A stretch of DNA of 64,000 nt from Streptomyces sp. CB02261 (GTDB lineage: Bacteria > Actinomycetota > Actinomycetes > Streptomycetales > Streptomycetaceae): NCBI RefSeq assembly GCF_001905665.1, contig NZ_LIVX01000008.1, forward strand, positions 186,001-250,000, read 5' to 3'. Every line of letters starts with the position of its first letter. Within the stretch, counting starts at the first letter, position 1. The notes under the pieces were generated by a model, which ran no database searches, was not told the DNA's origin, and was given only the letters and a program-made list of their open reading frames with translations. Shown piece by piece: positions 17,310-25,843 of this stretch. Position numbers and translations under genes: made by a program.

Positions 17310-18233
17310 TTACGCGTGGCCCTCGGCGAGGGCCTTCTCCGTCGCGGCGCGTACGACCGCCTCCTGCTCGGGAGTCAGCGGGACGCGGGGCGCGCGGGTG
17401 GGGCCGCCGGCCCGGCCTGCGACGTCCATGGACAGCTTGATCGCCTGGACGAACTCGATCTTGGAGTCCCAGCGGAACAGCGGGTGCAGGGACTTGTAGA
17501 GCGGCAGCGCGGTGTCGAGGTCCCCGGCGACGGCGGCGCGGTACAGCGTGGCGCAGGTGCGCGGGAGGGCGTTGGGGTAGCCGGCGATCCAGCCGACCGC
17601 TCCGGCGAGGGCGAGTTCGAGGAGGACGTCATCGGCGCCGACGAGCAGGTCGAGCCCCGGGGCGAGTTCGGCGATCTCGTAGGCGCGGCGGACGTCTCCG
17701 CTGAACTCCTTGACAGCGACGACGCTGCCGTCGGCGTGCAGGCGGGCGAGGAGCGCCGGGGTGAGGTCGACCTTGGTGTCGAGCGGGTTGTTGTACGCGA
17801 CGACGGGCAGCCCGGCCGACGCGACCTCGGCGTAGTGGGCGCGTACGGACCGCTCGTCGGCCCGGTAGGCGTTGGGCGGCAGCAGCAGCACGGAGCCGGC
17901 TCCGGCCTCGGCGGCCTGTTCGGCCCAGCGCCGGGCCTCGGCGCTGCCGTACGCGGAGACGCCGGGCATGACCCTGGCGCCGTCCCCGGCGGCTTCGACG
18001 GCGGTCCGTACGACGTCGGCGCGCTCCGCGTCGGTGAGGGTCTGGTACTCGCCGAGCGAGCCGTTCGGGACGACGCCGTCGCAGCCCTGGTCGATCAGCC
18101 AGGAGACGTGTCGGGCGTAGGCGTCGTGGTCGACGGAGCCGTCCTCGCGCAGGGGGAGGGCGGTGGCGACCATGATCCCGTGCCAGGGGCGGGCGCGGTG
18201 CACGGGGGTCAGATCGGGGGACGCGTGGGACAT
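17310..18233 (-). CDS. DHDPS-family protein, probable 1-pyrroline-4-hydroxy-2-carboxylate deaminase
   Basis: This 307-aa TIM barrel belongs to the dihydrodipicolinate synthase/N-acetylneuraminate lyase superfamily. It shows NGSLGEYQTLTDAER in the carboxylate-binding position, a Tyr in VVAYNNPLDTKVD and the Schiff-base Lys in VAVKEFSGD. In hydroxyproline pathways a member of this family deaminates 1-pyrroline-4-hydroxy-2-carboxylate to 2-oxoglutarate semialdehyde, and the context fits that role. AAGGGAG precedes the ATG. The promoter carries operator site B. The next enzyme, 2-oxoglutarate semialdehyde dehydrogenase, is not in the window. Confidence 0.88.
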   Translation of the reverse strand: MSHASPDLTPVHRARPWHGIMVATALPLREDGSVDHDAYARHVSWLIDQGCDGVVPNGSLGEYQTLTDAERADVVRTAVEAAGDGARVMPGVSAYGSAEARRWAEQAAEAGAGSVLLLPPNAYRADERSVRAHYAEVASAGLPVVAYNNPLDTKVDLTPALLARLHADGSVVAVKEFSGDVRRAYEIAELAPGLDLLVGADDVLLELALAGAVGWIAGYPNALPRTCATLYRAAVAGDLDTALPLYKSLHPLFRWDSKIEFVQAIKLSMDVAGRAGGPTRAPRVPLTPEQEAVVRAATEKALAEGHA

Positions 18234-18252
18234 GAAAGACACTCCCTTGTGT

Positions 18253-18272
18253 GGTGTGTGACATTTTACTGA
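18253..18272. promoter_or_regulatory. Predicted GntR operator, site B (deaminase promoter)
   Basis: On the minus strand this reads AGTAAAATGTCACACAC, about 25 bp upstream of the deaminase start. It matches sites A and C in the ATGTCAC core and in the flanking GTA. Confidence 0.7.
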
Positions 18273-18322
18273 TGCCCGAGGAAGCCACAAGAGCGTCTTC
18301 CCCGAGTAGATATGACGAGCTG

Positions 18323-19849
18323 TCAGCTGGTTGAGTCGGTTTCCTGAGCGGGCAGCTCGGCCAGGTGCCGCAGGGGTACGGGGCAGGACAGCGGGCGGCG
18401 GTCCGGGGCGGACCCGGGCACACCGACGCGCACCTCGGCGCCCTCGCCGACCCCGGGACAGGCACCCTGAGCGCGTCCCGCGAGCGCCGCCACGGCGGGC
18501 CCGCACGTCCGGCCCTGGCACCAGCCCATCCCGGCCCGGGTGAACAGCTTGACCGTACGGGCGTCCCGCGCGCCGAGCGTCTCGACGGCCTCCGTCACAC
18601 GGGCGACGGACACCTCCTCGCAGCGGCAGATCTCGGTGTCCTCCCGCAGCCAGTCCGTCCACCCCGCGCCGGGCCGGTGGACGGCCCCCATCGCCTCGGC
18701 GAAGCCGCGCAGCCGGTCACGGTGCCGGCGGGCGGCGGCCGACGCGCCCGCGCGCAGTGGCCGCACTCCGGAGAGCGTCCCCGCCACGGCCCGGGCCGCC
18801 GACTCGCCTTCGAGCACGGCCAGTCGGGCGCCGCCGACGCCCCCCGGTTCGCCGGCCGCCCAGATGCCGGGGACGGAGGTCGACTGGTCGGCGTCGAGGA
18901 CCAGGGCGGACGTTCCGTCGGCGGCCGTGCGGGTCGCGCAGCCCAGTGCCGTGGCCAGTTCCAGCTGCGGCACGAGCCCGTGGCCCACCGCGACCGCGTC
19001 GCAGGGGACCCGCCGGCCGGTGCCCGGTACGGGACGCCAGTCGGCGTCGAGACGGGCCACGGTGACCGCCTCCACCCGGTCGGCGCCGTGCGCCTCGACG
19101 ACCGCGTGGCGGGTGAGGAGCCTGACCCCGTGACGGAGCAACGCGGCCCCGTGCAGCGCTCCTTCGGCGAGTTTGGCGGGGTTGCGCAGGAGGGTGGTCG
19201 CGGAACCCGCGTACCCGAGATAGGACCCCGCCTCGACGACCGCCGGGACGTGGGCGCCCGCCGCCGCGAGGGAACCCGCGACCGCCAGGAGCAGCGGGCC
19301 GCTGCCGGCGACGACGACGCGGTGCCCGGGCAGTACGAGCCCGCTCTTGAGCATGGCCTGCGCTCCCCCGGCGGCCACGACCCCGGGCAGGGTCCAGCCG
19401 GGGAAGGGCAGTTGCCGCTCGTACGCGCCGGTGGCGAGGAGCACGCCACGGGCGCGTACGGTCACGGCGGTCTCGTCGCCCGTGACGACGGCGTGCAGCC
19501 GCCAGTCGCGGCCTTCGGGGACCACCGTCCAGACGTGGCACCCCGGGCGGTAGGTCACCCCACCGGAACGGACGTGGCCGTCCAGGGCCGCCGTCCGCCG
19601 GGCGAACGCGCGCCAGCCGTGGTGGAGCGCCTCCGGCCGGACGGCTCCGAGTTCGGGCGCCGGATGCCGGTGGTACTGGCCGCCGGGCCGGTCCCCGGCG
19701 TCGAGCAGGACCACGCGGAGACCGAGCCGGGCCGCCTCCACGGTCGCGGCGAGCCCGGCCGGACCCGCACCGACGACGGCGAGGTCGGCCGTGTCCGTGC
19801 CCCCGGCGCCGTACGGCTCGGGTCCCGGGTCAGACGGCGAGGTCGGCAC
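18323..19849 (-). CDS. D-hydroxyproline dehydrogenase, FAD/NAD(P)-binding subunit with BFD-like Fe-S domain
   Basis: This 508-aa flavoprotein starts at a GTG (19849) with AGGAGGGG upstream, overlapping the Fe-S gene end by 20 bp. The first dinucleotide fold is DLAVVGAGPAGLAATVEAARLG and the second HRVVVAGSGPLLLAVAG. The C terminus has a BFD-like [2Fe-2S] motif (ICRCEEVSVARV, then GMGWCQGRTCGP). This is the large subunit of heteromeric D-hydroxyproline and opine-type dehydrogenases (LhpE/HcnB-like). Together with the small ferredoxin-like subunit and the DAO-type subunit it should oxidise cis-4-hydroxy-D-proline to the pyrroline and pass electrons to the respiratory chain. Confidence 0.9.
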   Translation of the reverse strand: MPTSPSDPGPEPYGAGGTDTADLAVVGAGPAGLAATVEAARLGLRVVLLDAGDRPGGQYHRHPAPELGAVRPEALHHGWRAFARRTAALDGHVRSGGVTYRPGCHVWTVVPEGRDWRLHAVVTGDETAVTVRARGVLLATGAYERQLPFPGWTLPGVVAAGGAQAMLKSGLVLPGHRVVVAGSGPLLLAVAGSLAAAGAHVPAVVEAGSYLGYAGSATTLLRNPAKLAEGALHGAALLRHGVRLLTRHAVVEAHGADRVEAVTVARLDADWRPVPGTGRRVPCDAVAVGHGLVPQLELATALGCATRTAADGTSALVLDADQSTSVPGIWAAGEPGGVGGARLAVLEGESAARAVAGTLSGVRPLRAGASAAARRHRDRLRGFAEAMGAVHRPGAGWTDWLREDTEICRCEEVSVARVTEAVETLGARDARTVKLFTRAGMGWCQGRTCGPAVAALAGRAQGACPGVGEGAEVRVGVPGSAPDRRPLSCPVPLRHLAELPAQETDSTS

Positions 19850-20162
19850 GGCCGGTCCCCTCCTGGGTCGTGACGGTGTCCCCGGGGCGGGCCGGGGTGA
19901 GGCAGGCGCGCTGGTTGGGGCGCCCGTTGACGGTGAGGAGGCAGTCGTAGCAGCTGCCCATGCCGCAGAAGACACCGCGCGGGGCGCCCGAGACGCGGGT
20001 GGTGCGCCAGGTCAGGATGCCCGCGCTCCACAGCGCGGCCGCGAGGGACTGCCCGGCGAGGGCGTCCACCGCCCGGCCGTCGAAGTCCACGGTGAACGTG
20101 TCCGTGGCCGCGCCGCCGACCAGGGAACGCGGGGTGCGGGCGCCGGTACGGCGTCGTCTCAT
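19830..20162 (-). CDS. D-hydroxyproline dehydrogenase, [2Fe-2S] subunit
   Basis: This 110-aa ferredoxin-like protein carries the cluster ligands in GVFCGMGSCYDCLLTVNG and a fourth Cys in QRACLTPARPGD. It matches the small subunits (HcnA/LhpF/SoxD-like) of multimeric amino-acid dehydrogenases. It overlaps the upstream DAO-like gene by 4 bp (ATGA) and the downstream flavoprotein by 20 bp, so the three are translationally coupled. It probably moves electrons between the two flavin subunits. Confidence 0.9.
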   Translation of the reverse strand: MRRRRTGARTPRSLVGGAATDTFTVDFDGRAVDALAGQSLAAALWSAGILTWRTTRVSGAPRGVFCGMGSCYDCLLTVNGRPNQRACLTPARPGDTVTTQEGTGRADLAV

Positions 20163-21367
20163 GGTGCGGTCTCCCGGGGGCCGGAGGCGGTGTCGGGGGC
20201 GGGGGGAGCGGCGGGCGGCGGATCGTGGGTGAACCGTTCGGGCCGGAAGGGGGTGGGATCCGTCGCCGGGGTCTCCCCCGTCAGTGCCGCGGCCACGAGC
20301 AGTCCCGTGGCCGGGGCGAGGCCGATCCCCGCGCCCTCGTGGCCGCACGCGTGGTGGAGTCCCGGGACGCGCGGGTCGGGTCCGATCGCCGGCAGGTGGT
20401 CCGGCAGGTACGGCCGGAAGCCGTGGTACGCGCGCAGGACCCGGACGTCGGCGAGGACGGGGAAGAGCGCCGCCGCCTGGGACGCGAGCCTGCGCAGGGC
20501 CTCGACGGACAGGGAGCGGTCGAAGCCCACCCGCTCCCGGGTGGCGCCGATGAGGACAGGTCCGGCGGGGGTGCCCTCGACGACGGCCGAGGACTGGAGC
20601 GCGGCGGAACCGCTGGCCACGTCGGCGATGTAGTCGGCGGCGTACACCTTGTGCCGGACGACCCGGGGAAGGGGTTCGGTCACGAGCACGAAGCCGCGCC
20701 GGGGCAGCACCGGCAGGTCCGTGCCGGCCAGCGCCGCGACGGCTCCGCCCCACGTTCCGGCCGCGTTGACCACGGCGGGCGCGGCGAGTTCACGGCGGGC
20801 CGTGCGGACGCCGCGTACCGCTCCCGAGGGGGTGCGGAGGACGGCGGTGACCTCCTCGCCGAGGTGGACGGTCGCGCCGGAGGCGGCGAGGAGCCGGGCG
20901 GCGGCGCGGGCGGGCTGGATCTGGGCGTCCTGCGGGTAGTGGAAACCGCCCGCGAGCCCGTCCGCGAGGTGCGGTTCGAGCGTGCGCAGGGTGTCGGCGG
21001 GGATCTCGGCGGCCTCGACTCCGACCGCCCGCTGGCTCGCGGCGTACGCGCGCAGGGCCGTGAGGGTGGCGGTGTCGGGGGCGACCACGAGGCCGCCCTT
21101 GGTCTCGTACTCCATGTCCCGCGGGAGGATGGCGGCGAGTTCGCCCCAGAGGCGTACGGAGAGAAGGGCGAGGTCGAGTTCGGGGCCGGGCTCCTTGTCG
21201 GAGACGAGGAGGTTGCCCTCGCCCGCGCCGGTGGTGCCGCCGGCGACGGGGCCCCGGTCGACGACGGCGACGGAGAGTCCCGCGCGGCCGGCGAAGTACG
21301 CGCAGGCGGCTCCGACGACGCCCGCGCCGATGATCACGGCGTCCAGGGTCCGCAGTCTCGTGGGCAC
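20159..21367 (-). CDS. D-hydroxyproline dehydrogenase, DAO-type FAD subunit
   Basis: This 402-aa protein has the D-amino-acid oxidase/glycine oxidase fold. A GG dinucleotide motif stands at the N terminus (DAVIIGAGVVGAACAYFAGRAG), GTTGAGEGNLL follows, and the FAD-closing motif is GLHHACGHEGAGIGLAPATG near the C terminus. It is the catalytic subunit expected to dehydrogenate cis-4-hydroxy-D-proline. The GTG start lies within about 20 bp of operator site C, so the transcript may have almost no leader. It heads the three-subunit operon. Confidence 0.9.
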   Translation of the reverse strand: MPTRLRTLDAVIIGAGVVGAACAYFAGRAGLSVAVVDRGPVAGGTTGAGEGNLLVSDKEPGPELDLALLSVRLWGELAAILPRDMEYETKGGLVVAPDTATLTALRAYAASQRAVGVEAAEIPADTLRTLEPHLADGLAGGFHYPQDAQIQPARAAARLLAASGATVHLGEEVTAVLRTPSGAVRGVRTARRELAAPAVVNAAGTWGGAVAALAGTDLPVLPRRGFVLVTEPLPRVVRHKVYAADYIADVASGSAALQSSAVVEGTPAGPVLIGATRERVGFDRSLSVEALRRLASQAAALFPVLADVRVLRAYHGFRPYLPDHLPAIGPDPRVPGLHHACGHEGAGIGLAPATGLLVAAALTGETPATDPTPFRPERFTHDPPPAAPPAPDTASGPRETAP

Positions 21368-21369
21368 GG

Positions 21370-21388
21370 CAGTAATATGTCACATTCT
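21370..21388. promoter_or_regulatory. Predicted GntR operator, site C (dehydrogenase promoter)
   Basis: AGTAATATGTCACATTC contains the 9-bp palindrome ATGT-C-ACAT, the most symmetric of the four sites. It lies immediately upstream of the DAO-subunit start, where binding would block initiation. Confidence 0.7.
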
Positions 21389-21399
21389 CTTCGAGGAAA

Positions 21400-21434
21400 A
21401 CAGGGCGCGGAGATCATCCAACTCCGCGCCCTGT
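21400..21434 (-). terminator. Terminator-like hairpin after the collagenase gene
   Basis: Two 13-nt arms (ACAGGGCGCGGAG at 21400-21412 and its exact complement at 21422-21434) flank a 9-nt loop, about 20 bp past the collagenase stop. It separates the collagenase transcript from the dehydrogenase operon. Confidence 0.85.
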
Positions 21435-21454
21435 CGTGCCGGTTGGGAGTCGGG

Positions 21455-23776
21455 TCAGCCGCGCAGCGGGCCCTCGCAGTGGTAGCTCGACGTTCCCGCG
21501 CGTCCGCCGGTCCAGATGTCGACCGGGCCGAAGGAGCAGTTCATGTCGGCGAGGTTGTTCGAGGCCGCGCCCGCCCGGTCGAGGAGGAAGTAGTCGACCG
21601 TCTCGGACATGTCCTTGAAGACCTGGTCGGCGCTGCCCGCGTCCGCGAGGTTGGCCGTGATGCGTCCGGTGCAGGTGAAGCGGCGCCCGCCCGGCTCGCC
21701 GCTCTCCGCGCAGACCGGGATGCTGGAGGTCGCGGCGGTGAAGGAGGCGGCGACGTCGGCGGCCCGGGAGTCCCGCAGCTGTGCCACCGGCGTGAACGTG
21801 GTGGCCGGGACGAAGAGCCGGTCGACCTCGGCGATCCGCGCGTCCAGGAAGCGGTCGTAGTCGCGCTGGAGCGCCGTGTCGGCGCCGAGCCGCGCGCGCC
21901 AGGCGTCGTACGCGGCGACGTCGTTGCCGCGCAGGTGCCGGTACATCTCGCGCAGCGTGGCGGGCCTGTCGGTCCAGAGGTACTCGAAGAAGGTGCCGGC
22001 GTACGCGTAGAAGCGGAAGCCGTCGCCGTCGTAGGTGGCGTTCAGGATCTGGCGCACGGTCATGCGCGGTCCGCCGCCCGCCGTGTCGGCGATGACGCCG
22101 CGGACGAGGGACTTGCGGACGGCGATGCCGTCGTCGCGGGTGGCTCCGTCGAAGAACTCGGCCGTGCCCTCGTCCATGGCCGTGGTGCGGTCGCCCTGGT
22201 ACCAGGGGCCCTCACCGAAGAAGCCGGGCACCGCGAAGCGGCCGTTGAGGTAGTGCGTGTACTCGTGCCGGAAGAGCTCTTCCAGGGTCAGTGAGGAGTC
22301 CTGGGGGACGCGGCGCTCGTAGGTGTAGAAGGTGGCGCCGCGCTCGATGTAGATGCCGCCGTTGTTCGTGTCCATCCCGGTGAGGATCGGGTGGTACTTC
22401 TCGTAGTCCGCGCGCGAGGCGTACAGGACGATGTTCAGCGAGGTGTTGGGGTCGCCGGCGAGCGGCTCCAGGGTGCCGAGCACCCGGTGGAACTGGGCCT
22501 TGACCTGCTTGCTCGCGTAGTAGAGCGTGTCGACGGTCAGGCGCGGGAGTCCGGTGCGGACCTTGATGGCGCCGCTGTCGTACGCGTACGTGTACGGGAA
22601 GATCCGGCGTTCGATGTCCGCCCTGCACACCGCGTACGGGGCGCAGGCCTCGTAGACGTTGAGCCAGGAGACCAGCGAGGCCCACTGCGCGCTGCCGGTC
22701 CCGAAGGTGGTCTCGACGGGGCCGAGGAGGGCGCCGAGGTCGGCGACGACCGCCGGGCGCAGGCCCTGGATCTGGCCGAAGCGGCCGTACTCGCCCAGGG
22801 CGTCGCGTGCGACCCAGCTGTTGGCGGTCCCCTTCAGGTGCCCGTACCCCGCGAAGGCCTTGAAGGCGGCGCGGTACGCGGGGTCGGCGGCGGCCGCAGC
22901 GTGGAAGGCGGAGTCCTGGTTGCCGGGGTAGACGCCGAGGTAGTTGAGGGAGAGCGCGGCGAGTGCGGCGCCCGCCCAGGCCGGGTCGAGGTGGGTCGCC
23001 GGGTGAGCGGCGTCCATCGTCGCGAGGGTCTTGCGGATCAGGGGCAGCTGGTGCTGCCGGAGACCCGGGGCGCTCGCCGCGTACAGCGCCTCGCGCAGGG
23101 TGTCGGCGTTGGAGGCGGTGACGTCGAAGGTCCGCGGGGCCGTGCCGTAGGCGGCGACGGCCCGCCGCACGGCGTCGACCGTCGGGGCGTCGGTGGTGTC
23201 GATCTCGTCGCGCGAGAAGTCGTGGTAGGCCACCGCGTGGAGGTAGGTGAACATCTCCTCCAGGTGGGAGGAGTTCTTGCCGTCGTGGCCGGGCGCGAGG
23301 GTGGTGGCGCGGCGCGCGACGGCCTGGACGTGGGCGTCGGACATGACCGGCGTGAGCCGGGCGTCCCAGGTCCAGACGAGTCCGCGCAGACAGTCGTCGG
23401 CGGTCACGGCGGGGTCGGCGAGGAAGTCGGCGAACCGTTCGGGGGTGAGGCCGGTGACGCCGTCGAGGGTGCAGGGCGCGGCGGCGGTCCGCTGTCGGGC
23501 GCGCGGCTGCGCGGCGGTGTCGGGGACGGCGCCGGGTATCCGGCCGGCGGCGGCGCCGCCGGGTGCGGGTGCCGGGGCGGCGACGGCCGGGGGTGCGCTC
23601 GCGAGCCGGTCGACCTCGTCGTGAGGGTGCGGCCGCGGCGCCGGGTGGGCCGCAGGCGCGGCCGGTGAACCGGCGGGCTGCGCGGCCTGACCGACGCCCT
23701 GGCCGAGGGGTACGAGCAGGCCGACCGCGAGGGCGGAGGCGAGCAGGGCGGTGCGCACGGATCTGTGCTGGGACAC
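21455..23776 (-). CDS. Secreted collagenase (peptidase family M9)
   Basis: This 773-aa protein has a Sec signal peptide (RTALLASALAVGLLVPLGQ, cleavage near GVGQAAQ) and a low-complexity Ala/Pro segment to about residue 105. An M9 activator-type helical region (LTPERFADFLADPAVTADDC) follows. The peptidase domain carries the zinc motif HEYTH at 504-508 and a downstream Glu in AMDEGTAEFFDG. The C terminus has paired Cys residues typical of secreted proteins. M9 enzymes cleave native collagen, which is rich in 4-hydroxyproline, so its place next to hydroxyproline catabolism fits one nutrient pathway. The GTG start has AGGAG upstream, and its promoter has operator-like site D. Confidence 0.93.
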   Translation of the reverse strand: MSQHRSVRTALLASALAVGLLVPLGQGVGQAAQPAGSPAAPAAHPAPRPHPHDEVDRLASAPPAVAAPAPAPGGAAAGRIPGAVPDTAAQPRARQRTAAAPCTLDGVTGLTPERFADFLADPAVTADDCLRGLVWTWDARLTPVMSDAHVQAVARRATTLAPGHDGKNSSHLEEMFTYLHAVAYHDFSRDEIDTTDAPTVDAVRRAVAAYGTAPRTFDVTASNADTLREALYAASAPGLRQHQLPLIRKTLATMDAAHPATHLDPAWAGAALAALSLNYLGVYPGNQDSAFHAAAAADPAYRAAFKAFAGYGHLKGTANSWVARDALGEYGRFGQIQGLRPAVVADLGALLGPVETTFGTGSAQWASLVSWLNVYEACAPYAVCRADIERRIFPYTYAYDSGAIKVRTGLPRLTVDTLYYASKQVKAQFHRVLGTLEPLAGDPNTSLNIVLYASRADYEKYHPILTGMDTNNGGIYIERGATFYTYERRVPQDSSLTLEELFRHEYTHYLNGRFAVPGFFGEGPWYQGDRTTAMDEGTAEFFDGATRDDGIAVRKSLVRGVIADTAGGGPRMTVRQILNATYDGDGFRFYAYAGTFFEYLWTDRPATLREMYRHLRGNDVAAYDAWRARLGADTALQRDYDRFLDARIAEVDRLFVPATTFTPVAQLRDSRAADVAASFTAATSSIPVCAESGEPGGRRFTCTGRITANLADAGSADQVFKDMSETVDYFLLDRAGAASNNLADMNCSFGPVDIWTGGRAGTSSYHCEGPLRG

Positions 23777-23880
23777 CAGGGCTCCTGTCGAAGGTGGGGA
23801 TGTGGGGGTGGTTCCCAGTCAACTCGCTTTGCTGCACGTCGAGTTGACGTTCTGTCCAGCGATGGTGCGAGCAGTACCAT

Positions 23881-23900
23881 AGTAATGTGAAATTGTACTG
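23881..23900. promoter_or_regulatory. Predicted GntR operator, site D (collagenase promoter)
   Basis: On the minus strand this reads AGTACAATTTCACATTAC, about 105 bp upstream of the collagenase start. It matches site A at 13 of 15 core positions (GTACAAT-K-TCAC-R-TT). It is weaker than the others because the ATGTCAC core becomes ATTTCAC. Confidence 0.55.
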
Positions 23901-23934
23901 ACAAGGGGTTGGCGGCATCCCGGCGCAACGGGAA

Positions 23935-23963
23935 CCGGGGGGTCCTCTGGAAGGACCCCCCGG
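23935..23963 (-). terminator. Terminator-like hairpin after the antiporter gene
   Basis: CCGGGGGGTCCT (23935-23946) pairs perfectly with AGGACCCCCCGG (23952-23963) across a 5-nt loop. It begins 14 bp after the antiporter stop. Confidence 0.9.
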
Positions 23964-23976
23964 AATCACCGGTTCC

Positions 23977-25209
23977 TCAGATGCGGTCGGAGGCCGCCTC
24001 GGGGGCCGTGACCGCCTCGTGCGTCAGGGACTCCGGAGGTGGCGGGGTGCTCACCCGGCGCCGTACGAGACGAGCGGCGAGCGGCTCCGTGAACCTGGCC
24101 GTGAGGGGACCGACGACGACGAGGATCAGGACGTACGCCGTGGCGAAGGGCCCCAGTTGCGGCTGCACCCCGGCGGTGACGGCGAGCCCGGCGATGACGA
24201 TGGAGAACTCGCCGCGCGCCACCAGGGCGCCGCCGGCCCGCCACCGGCCCTTCGTCCCGATCCCGGCGCGGCCCGCCGCCCAGTACCCGGTGGCGATCTT
24301 CGTCAGCGCCGTGACGACCGCCAGGGCGAACGCGGGAAGGATCACCGGCGGAATGCTGGCGGGGTCGGTGTGCAGACCGAAGAAGACGAAGAAGACCGCG
24401 GCGAACAGGTCACGCAGCGGGCTCAGCAGCGCGTGGGCGCCGTCGGCGACCTCGCCGGACAGGGCGATGCCGACGAGGAACGCCCCGACGGCCGCCGAGA
24501 CCTGGAGCTGCTGGGCGATGCCCGCGACGAGCAGGGTGAGACCGAGGACGACGAGGAGCAGCTTCTCCGGGTCGTCGCTGGAGACGAAGCGCGAGATGAG
24601 GCGCCCGTAGCGGACGGCGACGAACAGGACGGCGCCGGCCACGCCGAGGGCGATGGCGAGCGTGGCACTGCCGGCGGCCAGTCCGACGCCGGCGAGGAGG
24701 GCCGTGACGATGGGCAGGTAGACGGCCATGGCCAGGTCTTCGAGGACCAGGATGCTCAGGATGACCGGGGTCTCGCGGTTGCCCAGGCGCCCGAGGTCGC
24801 CGAGGACCTTGGCGATGACCCCGGAGGAGGAGATCCAGGTGACGCCGGCGAGGACGACGGCGGCGACCGGCCCCCAGCCGAGCAGTAGCGCGGTGGCGGC
24901 GCCGGGAAGGGCGTTGAGGGCGAAGTCGACGAGCCCGGCGGGGTACTGGGTCTTGAGGTTGGTGACGAGATCGCTCGCGGTGTACTCGAGTCCCAGCATC
25001 AGGAGCAGGAGGATCACGCCGATCTCGGCGCCGATGGCGACGAACTCCTCGCTGGCGCCCAGTGGCAGGAGACCGCCCTTGCCGAAGGCGAGCCCCGCGA
25101 GGAGGTACAGGGGTATCGGGGAGAAGCGGAACCGGCCGGCGAAGCGCCCGAGCAGGCCGAGGCCGAGGATGATGGCGCCGAATTCGATCAGGAAGACCGC
25201 GGAGTGCAC
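23977..25209 (-). CDS. Kef/CPA2-type K+/H+ antiporter membrane subunit (KhtU-like)
   Basis: This 410-aa integral membrane protein has about 12 hydrophobic segments, beginning AVFLIEFGAIILGLGLLGRFAG. It contains the CPA2 elements LEYTASDL, WISSSGVIAKVL and VARGEFSIVIAGL. It lacks the C-terminal RCK/TrkA-N domain of KefB/C; regulation is supplied by the separate RCK-C protein encoded 7 bp upstream, the KhtT/KhtU arrangement. The GTG at 25209 has GAGGG upstream. It likely exports K+ in exchange for H+ under alkaline or osmotic stress. Confidence 0.9.
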   Translation of the reverse strand: MHSAVFLIEFGAIILGLGLLGRFAGRFRFSPIPLYLLAGLAFGKGGLLPLGASEEFVAIGAEIGVILLLLMLGLEYTASDLVTNLKTQYPAGLVDFALNALPGAATALLLGWGPVAAVVLAGVTWISSSGVIAKVLGDLGRLGNRETPVILSILVLEDLAMAVYLPIVTALLAGVGLAAGSATLAIALGVAGAVLFVAVRYGRLISRFVSSDDPEKLLLVVLGLTLLVAGIAQQLQVSAAVGAFLVGIALSGEVADGAHALLSPLRDLFAAVFFVFFGLHTDPASIPPVILPAFALAVVTALTKIATGYWAAGRAGIGTKGRWRAGGALVARGEFSIVIAGLAVTAGVQPQLGPFATAYVLILVVVGPLTARFTEPLAARLVRRRVSTPPPPESLTHEAVTAPEAASDRI

Positions 25210-25216
25210 GCCGCCC

Positions 25217-25702
25217 TCACTCCCGACCGAGTATCGCGGCGGCCGCGTCGACGCCCTCGCGGGTGCCGATGACGATGAGCGTGTCACCGCCGGCCAGTCG
25301 GAACGCGGGCGTCGGGGACGGTACGGCCCCGGAGCGGCGCAGTACGGCGACGATCGAGGCGCCGGCCTCGGTCCGCATCCGCGTCTCGCCGAGGACCCGC
25401 CCGTTCCAGTACGAGTGGGCGGACAGCTCGACGCGTTCGGCGACGAGCCCCAGATCGGTGGTGTGCAGGACGTTGGGGCTGTGGTGGGCGGGCAGCAGCG
25501 CGTCGATCAGCGAGCCCGTCTCGGCCTCGGTGAGGTGCAGCGACTGGGCGCAGGCGTCGGGGTCGTCGGCGCGGTACACATTCAGGGTGCGGGTCCCGTC
25601 GCGGTGCGCGATCACCGACAGCTGCCGGTGCTCCCGGGTGGTGAGGTCGTACTGGACTCCGATGCCGGGCAGGGGTGTCGTTCTCATCCGCGGAGCAGGC
25701 AC
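25217..25702 (-). CDS. RCK-C (TrkA-C) regulatory subunit, KhtT-like
   Basis: This protein is about 161 aa. Its N-terminal part (PGIGVQYDLTTREHRQLSVIAHRDG) matches KhtT. Its C-terminal TrkA-C/RCK-C domain (about 75-160) has VELSAHSYWNGRVLGETRMRTEAGASIVAVLRR and GDTLIVIGTREGVDAAA. I chose the GTG at 25702 because AGGAGGGA stands at the right distance; the ATG at 25687 has none. It should gate the antiporter in response to a nucleotide ligand. The start codon of the antiporter follows the stop by 7 bp. Confidence 0.88.
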   Translation of the reverse strand: MPAPRMRTTPLPGIGVQYDLTTREHRQLSVIAHRDGTRTLNVYRADDPDACAQSLHLTEAETGSLIDALLPAHHSPNVLHTTDLGLVAERVELSAHSYWNGRVLGETRMRTEAGASIVAVLRRSGAVPSPTPAFRLAGGDTLIVIGTREGVDAAAAILGRE

Positions 25703-25843
25703 AGGCCGTCCCTCCTGTCGTTCGTGGGCGGTCATGGTGTGCGGCCATGGTGTCATCCGTCCGGAATCCGGGATCGGGCCGTGGGTAGTCTGGGAGCCCC
25801 GTCGGCCCTGGTAGGGGCGTCGACCCGGTGCGGTGAGGACGTC

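Noticed and set aside
17310..18233. Dihydrodipicolinate synthase for lysine
   Set aside because: Family motifs fit, but the gene sits between hydroxyproline epimerase and dehydrogenase genes and shares their operator, which favours the deaminase role.
23977..25702. K+/H+ antiporter pair as part of the NRPS cluster
   Set aside because: The pair is divergent from the PPTase, ends in its own terminator and matches a common housekeeping module; no link to the peptide is visible.
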